A stretch of 64,000 nt of DNA from Epiperipatus broadwayi (lineage: Eukaryota > Onychophora > Udeonychophora > Euonychophora > Peripatidae): the NCBI GenBank assembly GCA_028023455.1, contig JAQFVV010000056.1:5107717-5171716 (forward strand). The letters are read 5' to 3'. The notes under the pieces are model-generated. The model did not search any database, had not been told where the DNA came from, and worked only from the letters and a program-made list of their open reading frames with translations. The position numbers and the translations under genes were made by a program. Shown here piece by piece: positions 1 to 9,745 of the stretch; position 1 is the stretch's first letter, and the number at the start of each line of letters is the position of its first letter.

Positions 1-2
1 AC

Positions 3-359
3 CCTATATGTGGTCTGTGCGCTCGTGAAGATGAAACCATAGACCATATTATACACCGGTGCCCAAGACTTAAAACTCTGAAAGATATAATTATAATCAA
101 TTCCAACATAAGACCTGATATGATTTTCTCACTTGAAAATGCCATTCATAATGGTTTTTTTTCAATAATAAGGCTTTCTACCTTTGTCCTTTATTCCATA
201 TGGATAGTGAGATGCAAAAGTCTCATGGAATTACCCCCCCCACAAATCATACCATTGTTTTATCAAACGCTCAAAAAAATCAAGAAACGTGACCAGCTCC
301 TTGCCTCCAGTAAAGTCTTTGCTGACACCTGGTCTTTAATTGCTCTTTCCTTTTCCTGA
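3..359 (+). CDS. C-terminal end of a non-LTR retrotransposon (LINE) protein, cut by the window edge
   Basis: An open frame runs from the window start to TGA at 357-359, about 118 residues. Its first part reads CGLCAREDETIDHIIHRCP, a C-x2-C...H...C knuckle. Such knuckles follow the reverse transcriptase in many LINEs (zf-RVT type). The following 80 residues contain an aromatic and basic stretch (FVLYSIWIVRCKS) typical of the extreme C-terminus of these polyproteins. The RT itself would lie left of the window. No in-frame stop interrupts the visible part, so this copy may be fairly young or may be the 3' end of an intact element. The product would act in target-primed reverse transcription. The clade cannot be decided from the tail alone, and it is not the RTE family seen elsewhere here. 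Confidence 0.6.
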   Translation, partial: PICGLCAREDETIDHIIHRCPRLKTLKDIIIINSNIRPDMIFSLENAIHNGFFSIIRLSTFVLYSIWIVRCKSLMELPPPQIIPLFYQTLKKIKKRDQLLASSKVFADTWSLIALSFS

Positions 360-722
360 TTATCAATTCCCACCTACCCAGCATTATAGAATAGTCATTT
401 ATAAAAGAAAATATTCATGTCTATATTAAAAATGCTAATACCATTAAACAAGTTCTTAGAATCTCTTCACTATACCTAACCACATAAGAGTATAACCTTG
501 TGCTCTCATAACATAATCTATCCAGATGACATATAGAACATTATATAATCATATTATTGTACAATTTATTCATTTATTTATCCTTTATTAGTATGTAATC
601 ACTATTTATTGTTAATAAAATTTTTATTGAAATGAATAAAATGTTGTTGATTGCAAAAATATATTTAGAAAATAGATAAAAAATTTATTTGTGACAAGTT
701 ATTGCCAATAATAAAAGTAATG
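360..722. other. AT-rich non-coding stretch, probably LINE 3' UTR then unique DNA
   Basis: No coding signal. It follows directly on the LINE stop codon and may include that element's 3' UTR, but no clear tail or target-site duplication is visible. Confidence 0.4.
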
Positions 723-724
723 TA

Positions 725-742
725 CAGGCAGTCCCCTAGTTA
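725..742. repeat. Tigger left terminal inverted repeat
   Basis: Reads CAGGCAGTCCCCTAGTTA after a TA dinucleotide. It pairs with 6122-6139 with one mismatch. Confidence 0.85.
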
Positions 743-1247
743 GAAACACTCGAGTTATAAACATTTCGCTATTATGTAATCGCTTTTGGACTTTAGATCT
801 TTATATATGCACATACTTTCATATATAATTAGTGTTATATACTGTAGAAAAAAATAGATATTCAAAATTGTACAGTATTATAGTACTTTAATAATTAAAT
901 TTTTTCTTTTAGTGATTAATGCTACAAATTTACAGTATCTGATAAAAAAAAAAACTATTTACATACATATGTAATTGAATTTTTTCTAAAGAAAGATAAA
1001 CTTTGGAATTTAGAAAATAATTAAAAGTATATTTTAGAGAACAATAAGATCTTATATAAAATACAGTAAATCTTCCCATCTCTCTGACATTAATTATTTT
1101 TATTTTTAGCATCATCCCAGACTGTTTTTAACAGGATTATCTTGTTTAGCGCTTGTTTTTAAAAGTAGTTTGTGTTTGATTACATTACATATACACTGTA
1201 TATATTTCTGTTTTGGTGAATTTTTTTCATTCTTATTAATTAAAAAC

Positions 1248-1342
1248 ATGAGTGAGAATAAAAAAACGGCAATGTTAATACAACCAAAAAAAAATCAAGA
1301 TCTTATAAACCCCAAATGGTCGGGACAAAAATGGATATAATT
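1248..1342 (+). pseudogene. Tigger transposase N-terminus, upstream of the LINE insertion
   Basis: ATG at 1248 opens a frame MSENKKTAMLIQ... that is basic and ends ...GTKMDII at 1342. This resembles the start of Tigger/jerky-type proteins just before the CENP-B-like helix-turn-helix. The frame is cut by the 3' end of the RTE LINE. After the LINE, sequence from 4481 continues RRYEN, so MDII and RRYEN are adjacent once the insertion and one copy of the 8-bp duplication are removed. The HTH would bind the transposon ends. Confidence 0.6.
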
Positions 1343-1353
1343 CATCATCATCA

Positions 1354-4145
1354 TCAACCATTATCAATCCACTGCAGAATGAAGGTCTCTCCAAGTTTAA
1401 TCCATCTTTTCCGATCTTTAGCTTCTCTTCTCCACATCACCTCTGCACACTTTCTTATTTCATCCATCCATCTCACATGTGGTCTCTTTCTGGGTCTTTT
1501 ACAATCTCTTGGAATCCAGTTTAAAATTTCAATTGTCCATCTATTATCATCTCTTCTAGCAATATGTCCAGCCCAACTCCACTTCAATCTTTTAATTTTT
1601 TCAATGAGGTCAGTAACACCTGTTTGTTCTCTTACCCATACATTGCGTTTTCGATCTCTTCTTGTTATTCCCAACATGCATCTCTCCATACTTCTTTGAG
1701 TGGTCTGAAGTCTCTGTATTGCTCTTCTATTAAGTGTCCAAGTCTCAGATCCATAAGTAAGAACTGGTAAAACACATTTATTAAAAACCTTCCTTTTCAA
1801 ACACATAGGCATATTTCCTTTTAGTATCAAGTTATTTCTACCAAAAGCACTCCAACCAAGTTTAATTCTATGATTAATTTCTTCCATTATGTTTCCATCT
1901 GTATTAATAATCTGACCAAGGTATTTGTAACTGTTAACTTCTTCTAATTCATCATAATCAATCTTTATTTTCATATTTTGAGCAAATCGATTAAACATTA
2001 CTTTAGTCTTTTTAACATTTATCTTTAGTCCTACTTTCCTACTTTCATCTGATAATATCCTGCAGCTCTGAAGCATTATTTGCAAAAACAACTACATCAT
2101 CTGCGAAATCTAAATGACTTAAATAATCTCCATTTACTTTTACTCCTTTAGTTTCCCATTTTAATCCACAAAATACTTCCTGCAGCACTGCTGTAAAAAA
2201 TTTTGGAGATATGGAGTTACCTTGTCTTTCACCTTTCTCAATGTTGACTTTCCCAGTATCATTATGTAATCTAATTGTTGCTGTTGCATTTTTATAAATA
2301 TTCTTCAAAATATGACAATATCCTGGATCTATACCTTGATGATCCAATGCTTTAATCACTGAAGAAATGTTTATAGAATCAAATGCCTTTTCATAATCTA
2401 CAAATCCAAAACCTAATGACAACTCATATTCATTCGTCCTGGATATGATCTACTGTACTAAAACCACTTTTAAATTCAGCTTGTTCTCTTGGTTGGTGGA
2501 AATCCAATGTTCTCTGTAGACGAGTTGTAATTATCTTGATAAAAAAATTATATAAAACTGATAAAAGGCTGATAGGTCTGTAATTTCTAATATCTTCTTT
2601 ATCACCTTTTTTAAATATTAATATTATTACTGCATTCTTCCAATCATCAGGTACATCTTTATCATTTAGACATTTGGTATATAACTTTGCTAAAAAAAAT
2701 TCTATTTCTTCACCTGCTTCTTTTAATATATCAATTATAATTCCATCATTACCTGGAGCCTTTCCTTTCTTCATACATTTAATTGCATATCTCACTTCTT
2801 CATTTAAAATTCTGGGCAATTCGGAAGATGTAATAGATATAGGAGGTACTTGTTCTTTATTACTATATAATTCTTGATAAAAATCTTCTACCAATTTCAT
2901 GATGTCATCTCTCTTTTTAGTAATAATTCCATCTTTTTTTCTTATTGCAGATATAAATTTCCTACCAATATGTTGTTTTACATTCTTAAGACTTTTATTT
3001 TCTTCTACAGCTTTCCTTGCTAGTTCACAGTTATACTTTCTTATATCATTTTCAACTCTTTTCTGCACCATTTTACAAAATTCGAGATATTCAATTCTTT
3101 TTAATGCATCATTTTTGTATATCTTCATATTCCTTCTTTTCTTCATAAATTCTCTAGTCTCAGTAGAAATTTTATTGGTCAATTGCTGCTTTTTTCTACC
3201 AGCTATTTTTGTTGCAGTTTTTAAAAGTGTATCAGTTATTTTCATATTAATTTCATTCAAATCTGAATCATGTTCAAAATCTACTAATACTTGAAACACA
3301 TTTGTAAGTTCTAATTTAAATTCATTAGAATGTTTCTGAAGATTAGGAATATCAACTGTAAATATTGTTTTTCTTAATAATTTTTGTCTCTCTAGTTTCA
3401 CATTAACACGTATCTTACACCTTACTAATCGATGATCACTGCCTGTGTTAAATTTATTAAGAACATTACAATCTTGAAATATGTATTTCCTGTTAGTCAA
3501 AATATAATCCAATTCTGCTGTACCTTCATTTGGATGCTTCCATGTCCATTTCCTTTTAACATTTTTCTCAAAAAAAGAATTCATAATATAAAGTTTTTCT
3601 TTTTCTGCAAACTCCACAAGTCTATGTCCTCTCTCATTTCTATTACCATAACCAAAATTACCTACAGCACTTTCATCTTTCATTTGTTTACCAATTCTAG
3701 CATTAAAGTCTCCCATAACAATTTTAAAATGTTGTTTACTCTGATCAAAAGCCTTTTGTACATCCATATAAAAATCTTCTACTACTTCATCACTATGAGA
3801 ACTTGTTGGGGCATAAACCTGAATTATCTGCATTTGGTATCTGCTATTAAGTTGTATAACTAATCTTGCCACTCTGTCCGATACACCATCAATCTCCACA
3901 ATATTGTTCTTCCACTTTTTATTTATAATGACTCCTACTCCACTTGTATTTCCAATATTTGTGCCTTTATAATAGAGTATATGTCCACTTTTTAAATCAA
4001 TTGTCTCTTCACCTTTTCTTCTAACTTCCCAAAGTCCAATAATGTCCCATTTAATATAAGAGAGTTCTTCTTCTAATTCTTTAAATCTTCCTTCACTTGA
4101 AAGTGATCTGCAGTTGTAAGTATCTAAATAAAAAGTCGTCATCAA
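1354..4145 (-). pseudogene. RTE LINE polyprotein: APE endonuclease plus reverse transcriptase, frameshifted
   Basis: Reading starts at 4145 (MMTTFYLDTY). Residues 1-243 are an APE-type endonuclease: N11, E40 (GLWEVRRKG), Y111 (YAPTS), D146/N148 (MGDFNAR), D213 and SDH at 236-238 are all present. The RT follows, with GKAPGNDG, KKGDKEDIRNYRPISLL, FVDYEKAFDS and the catalytic FADD (in 2045-2422). The C-terminus (1354-2091) carries YGSETWTLNRRA and GHIARR. Against copy 2, a deletion of about 23 bp near 2430 and one of about 11 bp near 2055 shift the frame, so three open pieces remain: 2430-4145, 2045-2422 and 1354-2091. The enzyme would nick target DNA and copy its own RNA. This copy cannot make the whole protein. 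Confidence 0.88.
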
Positions 4146-4472
4146 ATGGCAGCCTGGGTCCGCAATCAGGGGATTCTTAGCACCCTCCGCCTTCGGCCAC
4201 CAACCGCTGCCTTAGTTGGTGACTTTACAGCCTCCTGGGAATAAGGGCCATGCTTTATTTTTGTCTGCATAATTGTATATATGTATTGGAAAAATATTTG
4301 TCATTTACACAAACACTCATTCTGCCTTATCAGGCACTGAGAAGAAAGACCATGGTGTTTCTCGATCTTAAACTCAGAGGTAAAAAGCCAATAAACTCAC
4401 CACGCTGGCTAATGTGTGTTGGTGAGCAGCCCATCCATGTTCGTATACTATATGAATAATCACATAGTAATA
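4146..4472 (-). promoter_or_regulatory. 5' leader of RTE copy 1, with an unusually GC-rich block
   Basis: The stretch between the ORF start and the right-hand target duplication is the element's 5' UTR. Its first 110 bp (about 4146-4250) are much richer in G and C than the surroundings. The outer part (for example ggtgagtttattggcttttt on the minus strand) recurs at the start of the decayed copy near 57931, so it belongs to the element. LINE promoters are internal and lie in such leaders. I see no specific promoter motif. Confidence 0.6.
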
Positions 4473-4480
4473 ATATAATT

Positions 4481-5913
4481 AGACGTTATGAAAATGTGAA
4501 TCTTTTGTTTTTGTTCAATTGCACATTCATGTAATTTAAACTGATCAACAATATATTGTGAAGAACAAAATTAAGGAATATGTTAAAAATTGTGTAAATA
4601 TTTTTTCAAAGATTGTTTCAAAAAAACAGGGCAGAGTAATGGATGAAATGGAGAAGTCTTTGGCTTTATGGATTGAAAATCAACATCAAATAGGCATCCC
4701 AGTGAATTTGCATGAAGATTGGAAGAAAAAATTAAATGAAGCCTCTGCTGTTAAATTTGTAGCAAGCAATGGCTGGTTTCACAAATTTAAAATGAGTTAT
4801 TCTTTACATAATATTAAATGTACTGGGGAAGGTGCCAGTGGAGGTAAGAAAGCTGCAAATCAATTTATTTCCACTTTCTCTAATATCATTCAAGATGGAG
4901 CTTATTTTTCATGCCTAGTCTTCAATATAGATGAGACAGGATTATTTTGGGAAAAGATGTCTGCACATACATATTTAGCAAAGAACGAACCAATTGTACC
5001 TGGGCATAAACCTTCTAAAAACAGATTAGCATTGCTTCTTGGAGGTAATTTAGATGGTGATTTTACATTGAAGCCAATACTAATTTATCAAACAGAAAAT
5101 CCTACAGAATTGAAAGGAAAAGACAAAAGAATGCTTCCAGTCATTTGGAAATCAAATACTAAAGCCTGGGCTACTGCACAGCTTTTTCAAGAATTGTTTT
5201 CACATCATTTTGTGCATTCTGTTAGGCAATATTGTAGTGAGAATAATTTACCATTTAAAACACTATTGCTCTGAGACAATTCTCCTGGACATCCAAAATC
5301 CTTGCAAAATTTATGTACAGAAGTTAATCATATATTTATCTCTCTCAATATCACAAATGAAATACAATCTATGGATCAAACTGTGATAGCTACTTTTAAG
5401 CAGTGTTATATAAGAAGATTAATGATTCAAGCAATCAAGGCAATTGATAAGAAAGGTGGACCTACATTAAGAGATTTTTGGTAAAGTTATAATATATGGA
5501 ATGCAATAAATATTATTGTGGATGTGTGGGCTAAAATAGGAGTCAACAATGAAAAGTTGTGGGGGGGGGATCCACAAATGATGAATGCTTCTATTGAAGA
5601 CACTCCTGAAGATATTACAACTAAAATAGTCAATATAATGAATGAATTAAATTTAGATGTCACTGATGAAAATATTGATAAGTTATTGCAATCTTACTCA
5701 GAACTTCCATAAAATAAAGACTTGAATAAACTACAAGAGATGAATAAAATACAAAATGAACCTGATAATGAACTTATTGTTAAGAGTTTGACAACCAAGA
5801 ATCTGAATGAAGCCTTTATACATCTTGACAAATTTTTGACCATCATGGAAGAATGTGATCCCAATGGAGAGCATATATCTCATTTACAAGGGGCAATAAA
5901 AAAAGATACATAA
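4481..5913 (+). pseudogene. Tigger DDE transposase, main part, with three premature stops
   Basis: One frame continues from about 4540 to TAA 5911-5913. It is interrupted by TGA 5272-5274, TAA 5482-5484 and TAA 5710-5712. Upstream, 4481-4540 encodes RRYEN and a decayed HTH. Then comes the DNA-binding half (IKEYVKNC, FVASNGWFHKFK) and the DDE_1 catalytic domain: FNIDETGLFW supplies the first Asp, and DNSPGHPK, right after the TGA, the second. MDQTVIATFK supplies the third. The region around 5468-5560 (RDFW, stop, SYNIW) matches the tail of Tigger transposases. A run of eight Gs at 5563-5570 stays in frame. The enzyme would cut and paste DNA at the TIRs. It is inactive here. Confidence 0.85.
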
Positions 5914-6121
5914 TGTTATAGAATTCTTTATCAAGAGAAGAAAAAGAATACAATTCAATTAACTCTTGATAAATTTGTAAACAAAACTCCAGATACTAAT
6001 CAATAAAATATAAATACATTATATTTTGAAAATCCTTTTTGATATATATTTTTTTTTTTACATTCTTCTACTTTCAAACAATTTCAACTTCCAAACATAT
6101 ATCAGGAACCAATTAAGTTCA

Positions 6122-6139
6122 TAACTAGGGGACTACCTG
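6122..6139. repeat. Tigger right terminal inverted repeat
   Basis: Reads TAACTAGGGGACTACCTG and is followed by TA. It is the partner of 725-742. Confidence 0.85.
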
Positions 6140-6141
6140 TA

Positions 6142-8020
6142 TATACATACACTTGTCATAACAAAAATGAATTTTGTTTATAAAATTGGTTTGGGCTGTG
6201 AGAAAATAAACATATCTTGTATTATATACATATAAAACTTTTTTTTTTATAAAAGTGAACATTAGAAAGTTTAAATTTAAGACATAAATATAACAGCAAA
6301 TGAAGGACTTTGATGGAAATTTGTCATGTATTTTAGCTAAAGTAAGACTGGGTGAGATAGATATTTAATAAAAATAAAGAATTAATAGTGTATTCTACAT
6401 TTATCAAATACATATATATAAATATAATTTGTAATAAATAAATATTACATTTACACATTTGTGAATAATATTTGACATATTTTATAGGATTAACTACGTT
6501 AGAATAATTTTTCTATAAGAAAGAAATAACTGAAGAAAAATGTAAAGAATAAGAAGCGAAAGGTCAAAATAGTAATAATAAAAAAGAATTGTTATAAAAT
6601 ATTGATCAAAGAAATTGTATATTTTTTATATGTATTTAAAATAAAGAAAAATTTACAGACTCAAAACATTTGAATAAAAACTCACTTTTAGATTTAAATT
6701 TAATAAATTTACTTAAATAATTTAAATCCCAAATATTTTTATAGATTTTTATATTTTTTTTTAAAAAAAGAAAATACTCAAATAATTTTTAGCATAATAA
6801 CTTTTTTTTTATCGGATTAATATTTTAAAAATTTTCAAATGAATTCAAAAATATTCTGTAAGTAATACAATTGATATTTAAATAAGATCACTCAAAAATA
6901 TTCTATAAGTAATATTATTGATATTTAAATAAAATCATTTTATCGACCATTTACATATATGGACATTTGCAATAGACCATTAGAATGGCTGCAATGCCAT
7001 TTCTTGAAGACAATTAGTGATGATATAATATAATTATTATTTTGTTCAGTTTAAAAGATGTAAAAGCTAAAATATTTCACATTAATTTTCAGTTAAGCAA
7101 AATAAAATATCAATCAATTAAATGAAATTGTTATGCTCTATCTACCATTTGATGCACGAACATCAGTTGACCTCCTGAGTAACTAACTATACTTAGCATT
7201 ATAATTGATTTCTAGAAACCCAAGCATTTAAAATTACATCATAAAGTTAAATAAAAGACCACGTTTATTTGGCATACAGTATTAAAAGAAAAGCAAGACA
7301 GTAATCTTAAATAATTCACTGCAGAAAATTTTTTATTCAGTTCTGAGGAATAGTGAAGACAATTGCCCACCAGACTAGTCAACCACACCATGACGATGCT
7401 TTCTTATCCTTTCTCCCTTTTCTCTTTACACTTTAGAGCTAACAATCAGTAAAAAACACTTACCAACAAAAATTATCTTGCCTTCTACTGAATCATCAGT
7501 ACCTGAATAGTTTCTATTCTTGATTTACCCACTAGTGAAAAATAGCTAGATACCCATTTGCTAATATATATCATATTATTAGCAAAATTGACTGTGGGTG
7601 TTTTATCCAAAAAAAACTTGAGTCTAATTTCAATTTTAAAATGTTCTAAGTTTTATCTGGGCAGGATCTTCACTCAGATCAAGGACATGGTAAAAAAAAA
7701 AAAATGCTATTTACCACACCATAAGGATCATTATAAATATGTATAGGATACTCATTTCTAAGTTTGATTAATGTATTTTATAAAAAAAAATTCATTTCTA
7801 TCAGTTTACAACATTCTATAAAATATTTCCCAACAACATGCTTCTTTTTCAGTTCAAAGACCTTTCCTAAATTTCTCTAATTTTTTCTCTATTTTACATT
7901 TTTCTTTTTGAATGTTTTTTCTTTCTTATTAGTGTGCCCAGTTTAATATTTATTTTGATAAACTTTCCACAGATATCCTCTGTATATGATTATATCATTT
8001 CAAGTGTCTTGTTTTAATTT
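6142..8020. other. AT-rich non-coding DNA
   Basis: No ORF of interest and no repeat that I can assign. It has runs of T and A and scattered short tandem repeats. Confidence 0.5.
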
Positions 8021-8029
8021 CATTTTTAT

Positions 8030-8230
8030 TAATTTTTAAATTCTTTTATTTCTCTTCCAATTTTTTTAGGATTTCTCCACATAGATCACTGACAGCAGTC
8101 CATTTCTGTAATACTAATTTCGTTTACATTTTTATCTTCAAATGCCAGATCTCACTTCCATATATAATAATAAAAACTTAGAGTTAAACAAAAATCTATT
8201 CTTTCAAAAATAGATTTAAAATAATACTAA
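8030..8230 (-). pseudogene. possible decayed LINE RT C-terminal fragment
   Basis: The minus strand reads LSFYYYIWK, stop, DLAFEDKN...ISITEMDCC, stop, SMWRNPKK. The order of an aromatic block, then an acidic-aromatic TEMD motif, then SMWRNPKK resembles the segment after the RT in several LINE lineages (LLYGSETW ... EMDFLRRS ... R). It is short and has two stops, so it could be chance. It is not the RTE family described above. Confidence 0.35.
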
Positions 8231-8487
8231 AATTGCTCATACATGGTAAAAATATTGAAAATATTAAATTTAACTATTAAGTGTTTTCCTGAAAGTTTGT
8301 GATGATGGTGTTCTAGCTGTATTTTTATATTGGACTATTTCCATCATCTAATATGTGTGTTGAATGTCTTTAGAAAAGTTTAATTTTATTTAAATATTCC
8401 AAATACATTCAACTGTTAGTAATATCACAGCAAACAGGTTAGTATATGTACCAACTGTTAGTAATATCACAGCAAATGGGTTAGTAT

Positions 8488-8537
8488 ATGCACAATGTTT
8501 TGAGAGGTATTTTTCTTCCCTCTTCTTCAGGTGTTTC
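8488..8537 (-). ncRNA. hammerhead-like motif, decayed (left arm of 8283 element)
   Basis: The minus strand reads CTGAAGA, an extra A, GAGGG, loop, CTCTC, then AAA where an HHR needs GAA. The right arm keeps CTCTCGAAAC, so the change is a CpG to CpA transition that removes the conserved G12. Predicted inactive. Confidence 0.45.
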
Positions 8538-8559
8538 TGGCCTGACCAATGACAGTACT

Positions 8560-8760
8560 AGCATGGGATTCGAACCTGGGTCCTTAGATTCTTGATTAAT
8601 CTAAGGACCCTGGTTTGAATCCCATGATAGTACTGTCATTGGTTGATTAATCTAAGGACCCAGGTTTAATCTAAGGACCCTGGCTTGAATCCCATGCTAG
8701 TACTGTCATTGGTTGATTAATCTAAGGACCCAGGTTTGAATCCCAGCCAGTACTGTCATT
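8560..8760. repeat. central repeats with tRNA-type B-box words, both orientations
   Basis: The unit ctaaggaccctggtttgaat followed by cccatg...tactgtcattgg occurs about three times on the plus strand. It faces an inverted copy at 8562-8602 (gggattcgaacctgggtcc). GGTTTGAATCCC and its complement resemble a pol III B box. No A box or cloverleaf is evident. Confidence 0.6.
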
Positions 8761-8770
8761 GGTCAGGCCA

Positions 8771-8818
8771 GCACCACCTGAAGAAGAGGGGAGAAAAATA
8801 ACTCTCGAAACATTGTGC
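8771..8818 (+). ncRNA. hammerhead-like motif (right arm of 8283 element)
   Basis: C3 at 8778 begins CTGAAGA, followed by one extra A. Stem II pairs GAGGG (8786-8790) with CTCTC (8802-8806), then GAA 8807-8809 and ACAT. The bases after the putative cleavage site (GTG) pair with CAC just 5' of the core. Related cores in PLEs end GAAACGUUG, so ACATTG looks like CpG decay of ACGTTG. The extra A between A9 and stem II departs from the textbook core, so activity is uncertain. Confidence 0.5.
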
Positions 8819-8987
8819 ATATACTAACCCATTTGCTGTGATATTACTAACAGTTGGTGCATATACTAACTTGTTTGTTGTGATATTAATAACAGTTGGT
8901 ACATATACTAACCTGTTTGCTGTGATATTACTAACAGTTGGTGCATATATTAACCTGTTTGCTGCTGTGACATTACTAACAGTTGAA
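8818..8987 (+). repeat. four tandem 42-bp units
   Basis: Units begin catatactaac and end aacagttggtg. Three are 42 bp and the last is slightly longer and less conserved. Two inverted units lie at about 8402-8491. Confidence 0.85.
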
Positions 8988-9091
8988 TGCAATTGGAATA
9001 TTTAAATAAAATTAAACTTTTCTAAAGACATTCAACACACATATTAGATTATAGAAATAGTCCAATATAATAATACAATTAACTATTAAGT

Positions 9092-9518
9092 CTTTACAGT
9101 GCCAAGTACTATTCAAAATAAAAATGAAATATGAAATTATATATTTAAGAGTGTAGATTACAAATTGAACAAAATAGAGCAGTATTAGATTTGATGTTCT
9201 AGTAAGTGCTCTATGCTACTTTCAACAATAGGGAAAAACACAGAAGTGCCACTGACATGACTAAGCAATAACCAATTTTTGACATTAAATACACCAAGCC
9301 TATAAATCTGTTTCAAATGTTTTTTCCCATTACATAAAATATTTCAATCTTCATCAAAACATTTTAAAAAAACCTCAGATGAATAATATTTCTATAATGT
9401 AATTTTTGCTACATTACTTTCAACATGGTAAGGAGTGATTTATATTGTCTTTAAAAAATCTTGTGATGGGGATGTAATCATAAACATGAACAAATACATG
9501 TGAAAAGGGTGTATTAAG
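9092..9518. other. AT-rich non-coding DNA
   Basis: Nothing recognised. Confidence 0.4.
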
Positions 9519-9660
9519 CCCCTCCACAAGGTATTAAAAGAGGTTAGAAACCAGTTCCTATCTTTCATGAAAGTGATGTAATGAAAATTACATTAGAAAA
9601 ATATTCATTAAATGGATAATCTCTAATCTAATAAATGATTAATAAAAATTATTAATACAG
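9519..9660 (+). repeat. direct repeat A, left of RTE copy 2
   Basis: The block ending attcattaaatggataatc then tctaatctaataaatgatt is matched by 12305-12440 on the other side of RTE copy 2, diverged but clear over about 100 bp. It is far longer than a LINE target duplication. It probably reflects an older tandem repeat, or two copies of another repeat family, with the LINE between them. Confidence 0.6.
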
Positions 9661-9745
9661 TTCAATCAAGTAGTTTGTGTCAAACTTGTGAGGGAAGTAA
9701 GTTTGATACATATCAATTAAACTTTAGAAATTGGCTATCTATATA

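Larger units (their letters stand above)
1343..4472 (-). mobile_element. full-length RTE/BovB-like LINE inserted in Tigger (copy 1)
   Basis: A minus-strand element of about 3.1 kb. The 3' end lies at the left and consists of TCATCATCATCATCA on the plus strand, that is (TGA)n on the element strand. A microsatellite tail of this kind is characteristic of RTE-clade LINEs. An 8-bp duplication, atataatt, is present at 1335-1342 and 4473-4480. The target lies inside the Tigger HTH coding region. One long ORF encodes endonuclease and reverse transcriptase and is now broken by two deletions. Five further copies occur at 9746, 20973, 45545, 53700 and 57900. It is the most complete copy here and, with copy 2, the least decayed. 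Confidence 0.88.
725..6139 (+). mobile_element. pogo/Tigger-type DNA transposon, dead, with a nested RTE LINE
   Basis: The element is bounded by 18-bp terminal inverted repeats (725-742 and 6122-6139) with one mismatch. It is flanked on both sides by TA (723-724 and 6140-6141), the target duplication of Tc1/mariner/pogo elements. The TIR begins CAGGCAGTCCCC, as in Tigger families. Removing the LINE at 1343-4472 leaves about 2.3 kb, a normal Tigger length. The interior encodes one DDE transposase on the plus strand, described separately. The 743-1247 and 5914-6121 stretches are its AT-rich non-coding ends. The transposase is broken by stops, so the copy could move only with enzyme supplied in trans. 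Confidence 0.88.
8283..9078. mobile_element. palindromic (snap-back) insertion with 42-bp repeats and HHR-like arms
   Basis: Two long inverted arms (about 8325-8575 and 8755-9068) face each other around a centre that is itself repetitive. The insertion is flanked by the 13-bp direct repeat ttaactattaagt (8270-8282 and 9079-9091). The left end has a further 42 bp or so (8283-8324) absent from the right arm, so the arms are unequal. Each arm contains a hammerhead-like core and a tandem array of 42-bp units, two in the left arm and four in the right. It is non-coding: the open frame across the right arm (minus strand) is only a 14-residue repeat made by 42-bp units. Confidence 0.75.

Noticed and set aside
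2674-3863. Plus-strand ORFs of 67-143 residues over RTE copy 1, and similar ones at 11115-11741
   Set aside because: Shadows of the minus-strand LINE ORF; hydrophobic composition without domains.
7369-7376. ACTAGTC-like word (gactagtc) as another hammerhead
   Set aside because: No CTGANGA or GAA in the right places on either strand.
8756-8992. A 78-residue minus-strand ORF with a 14-residue repeat (TVSNITANRLVYAP)
   Set aside because: It is produced by 42-bp tandem repeats inside a palindromic element; the open frame follows from the unit being a multiple of three.
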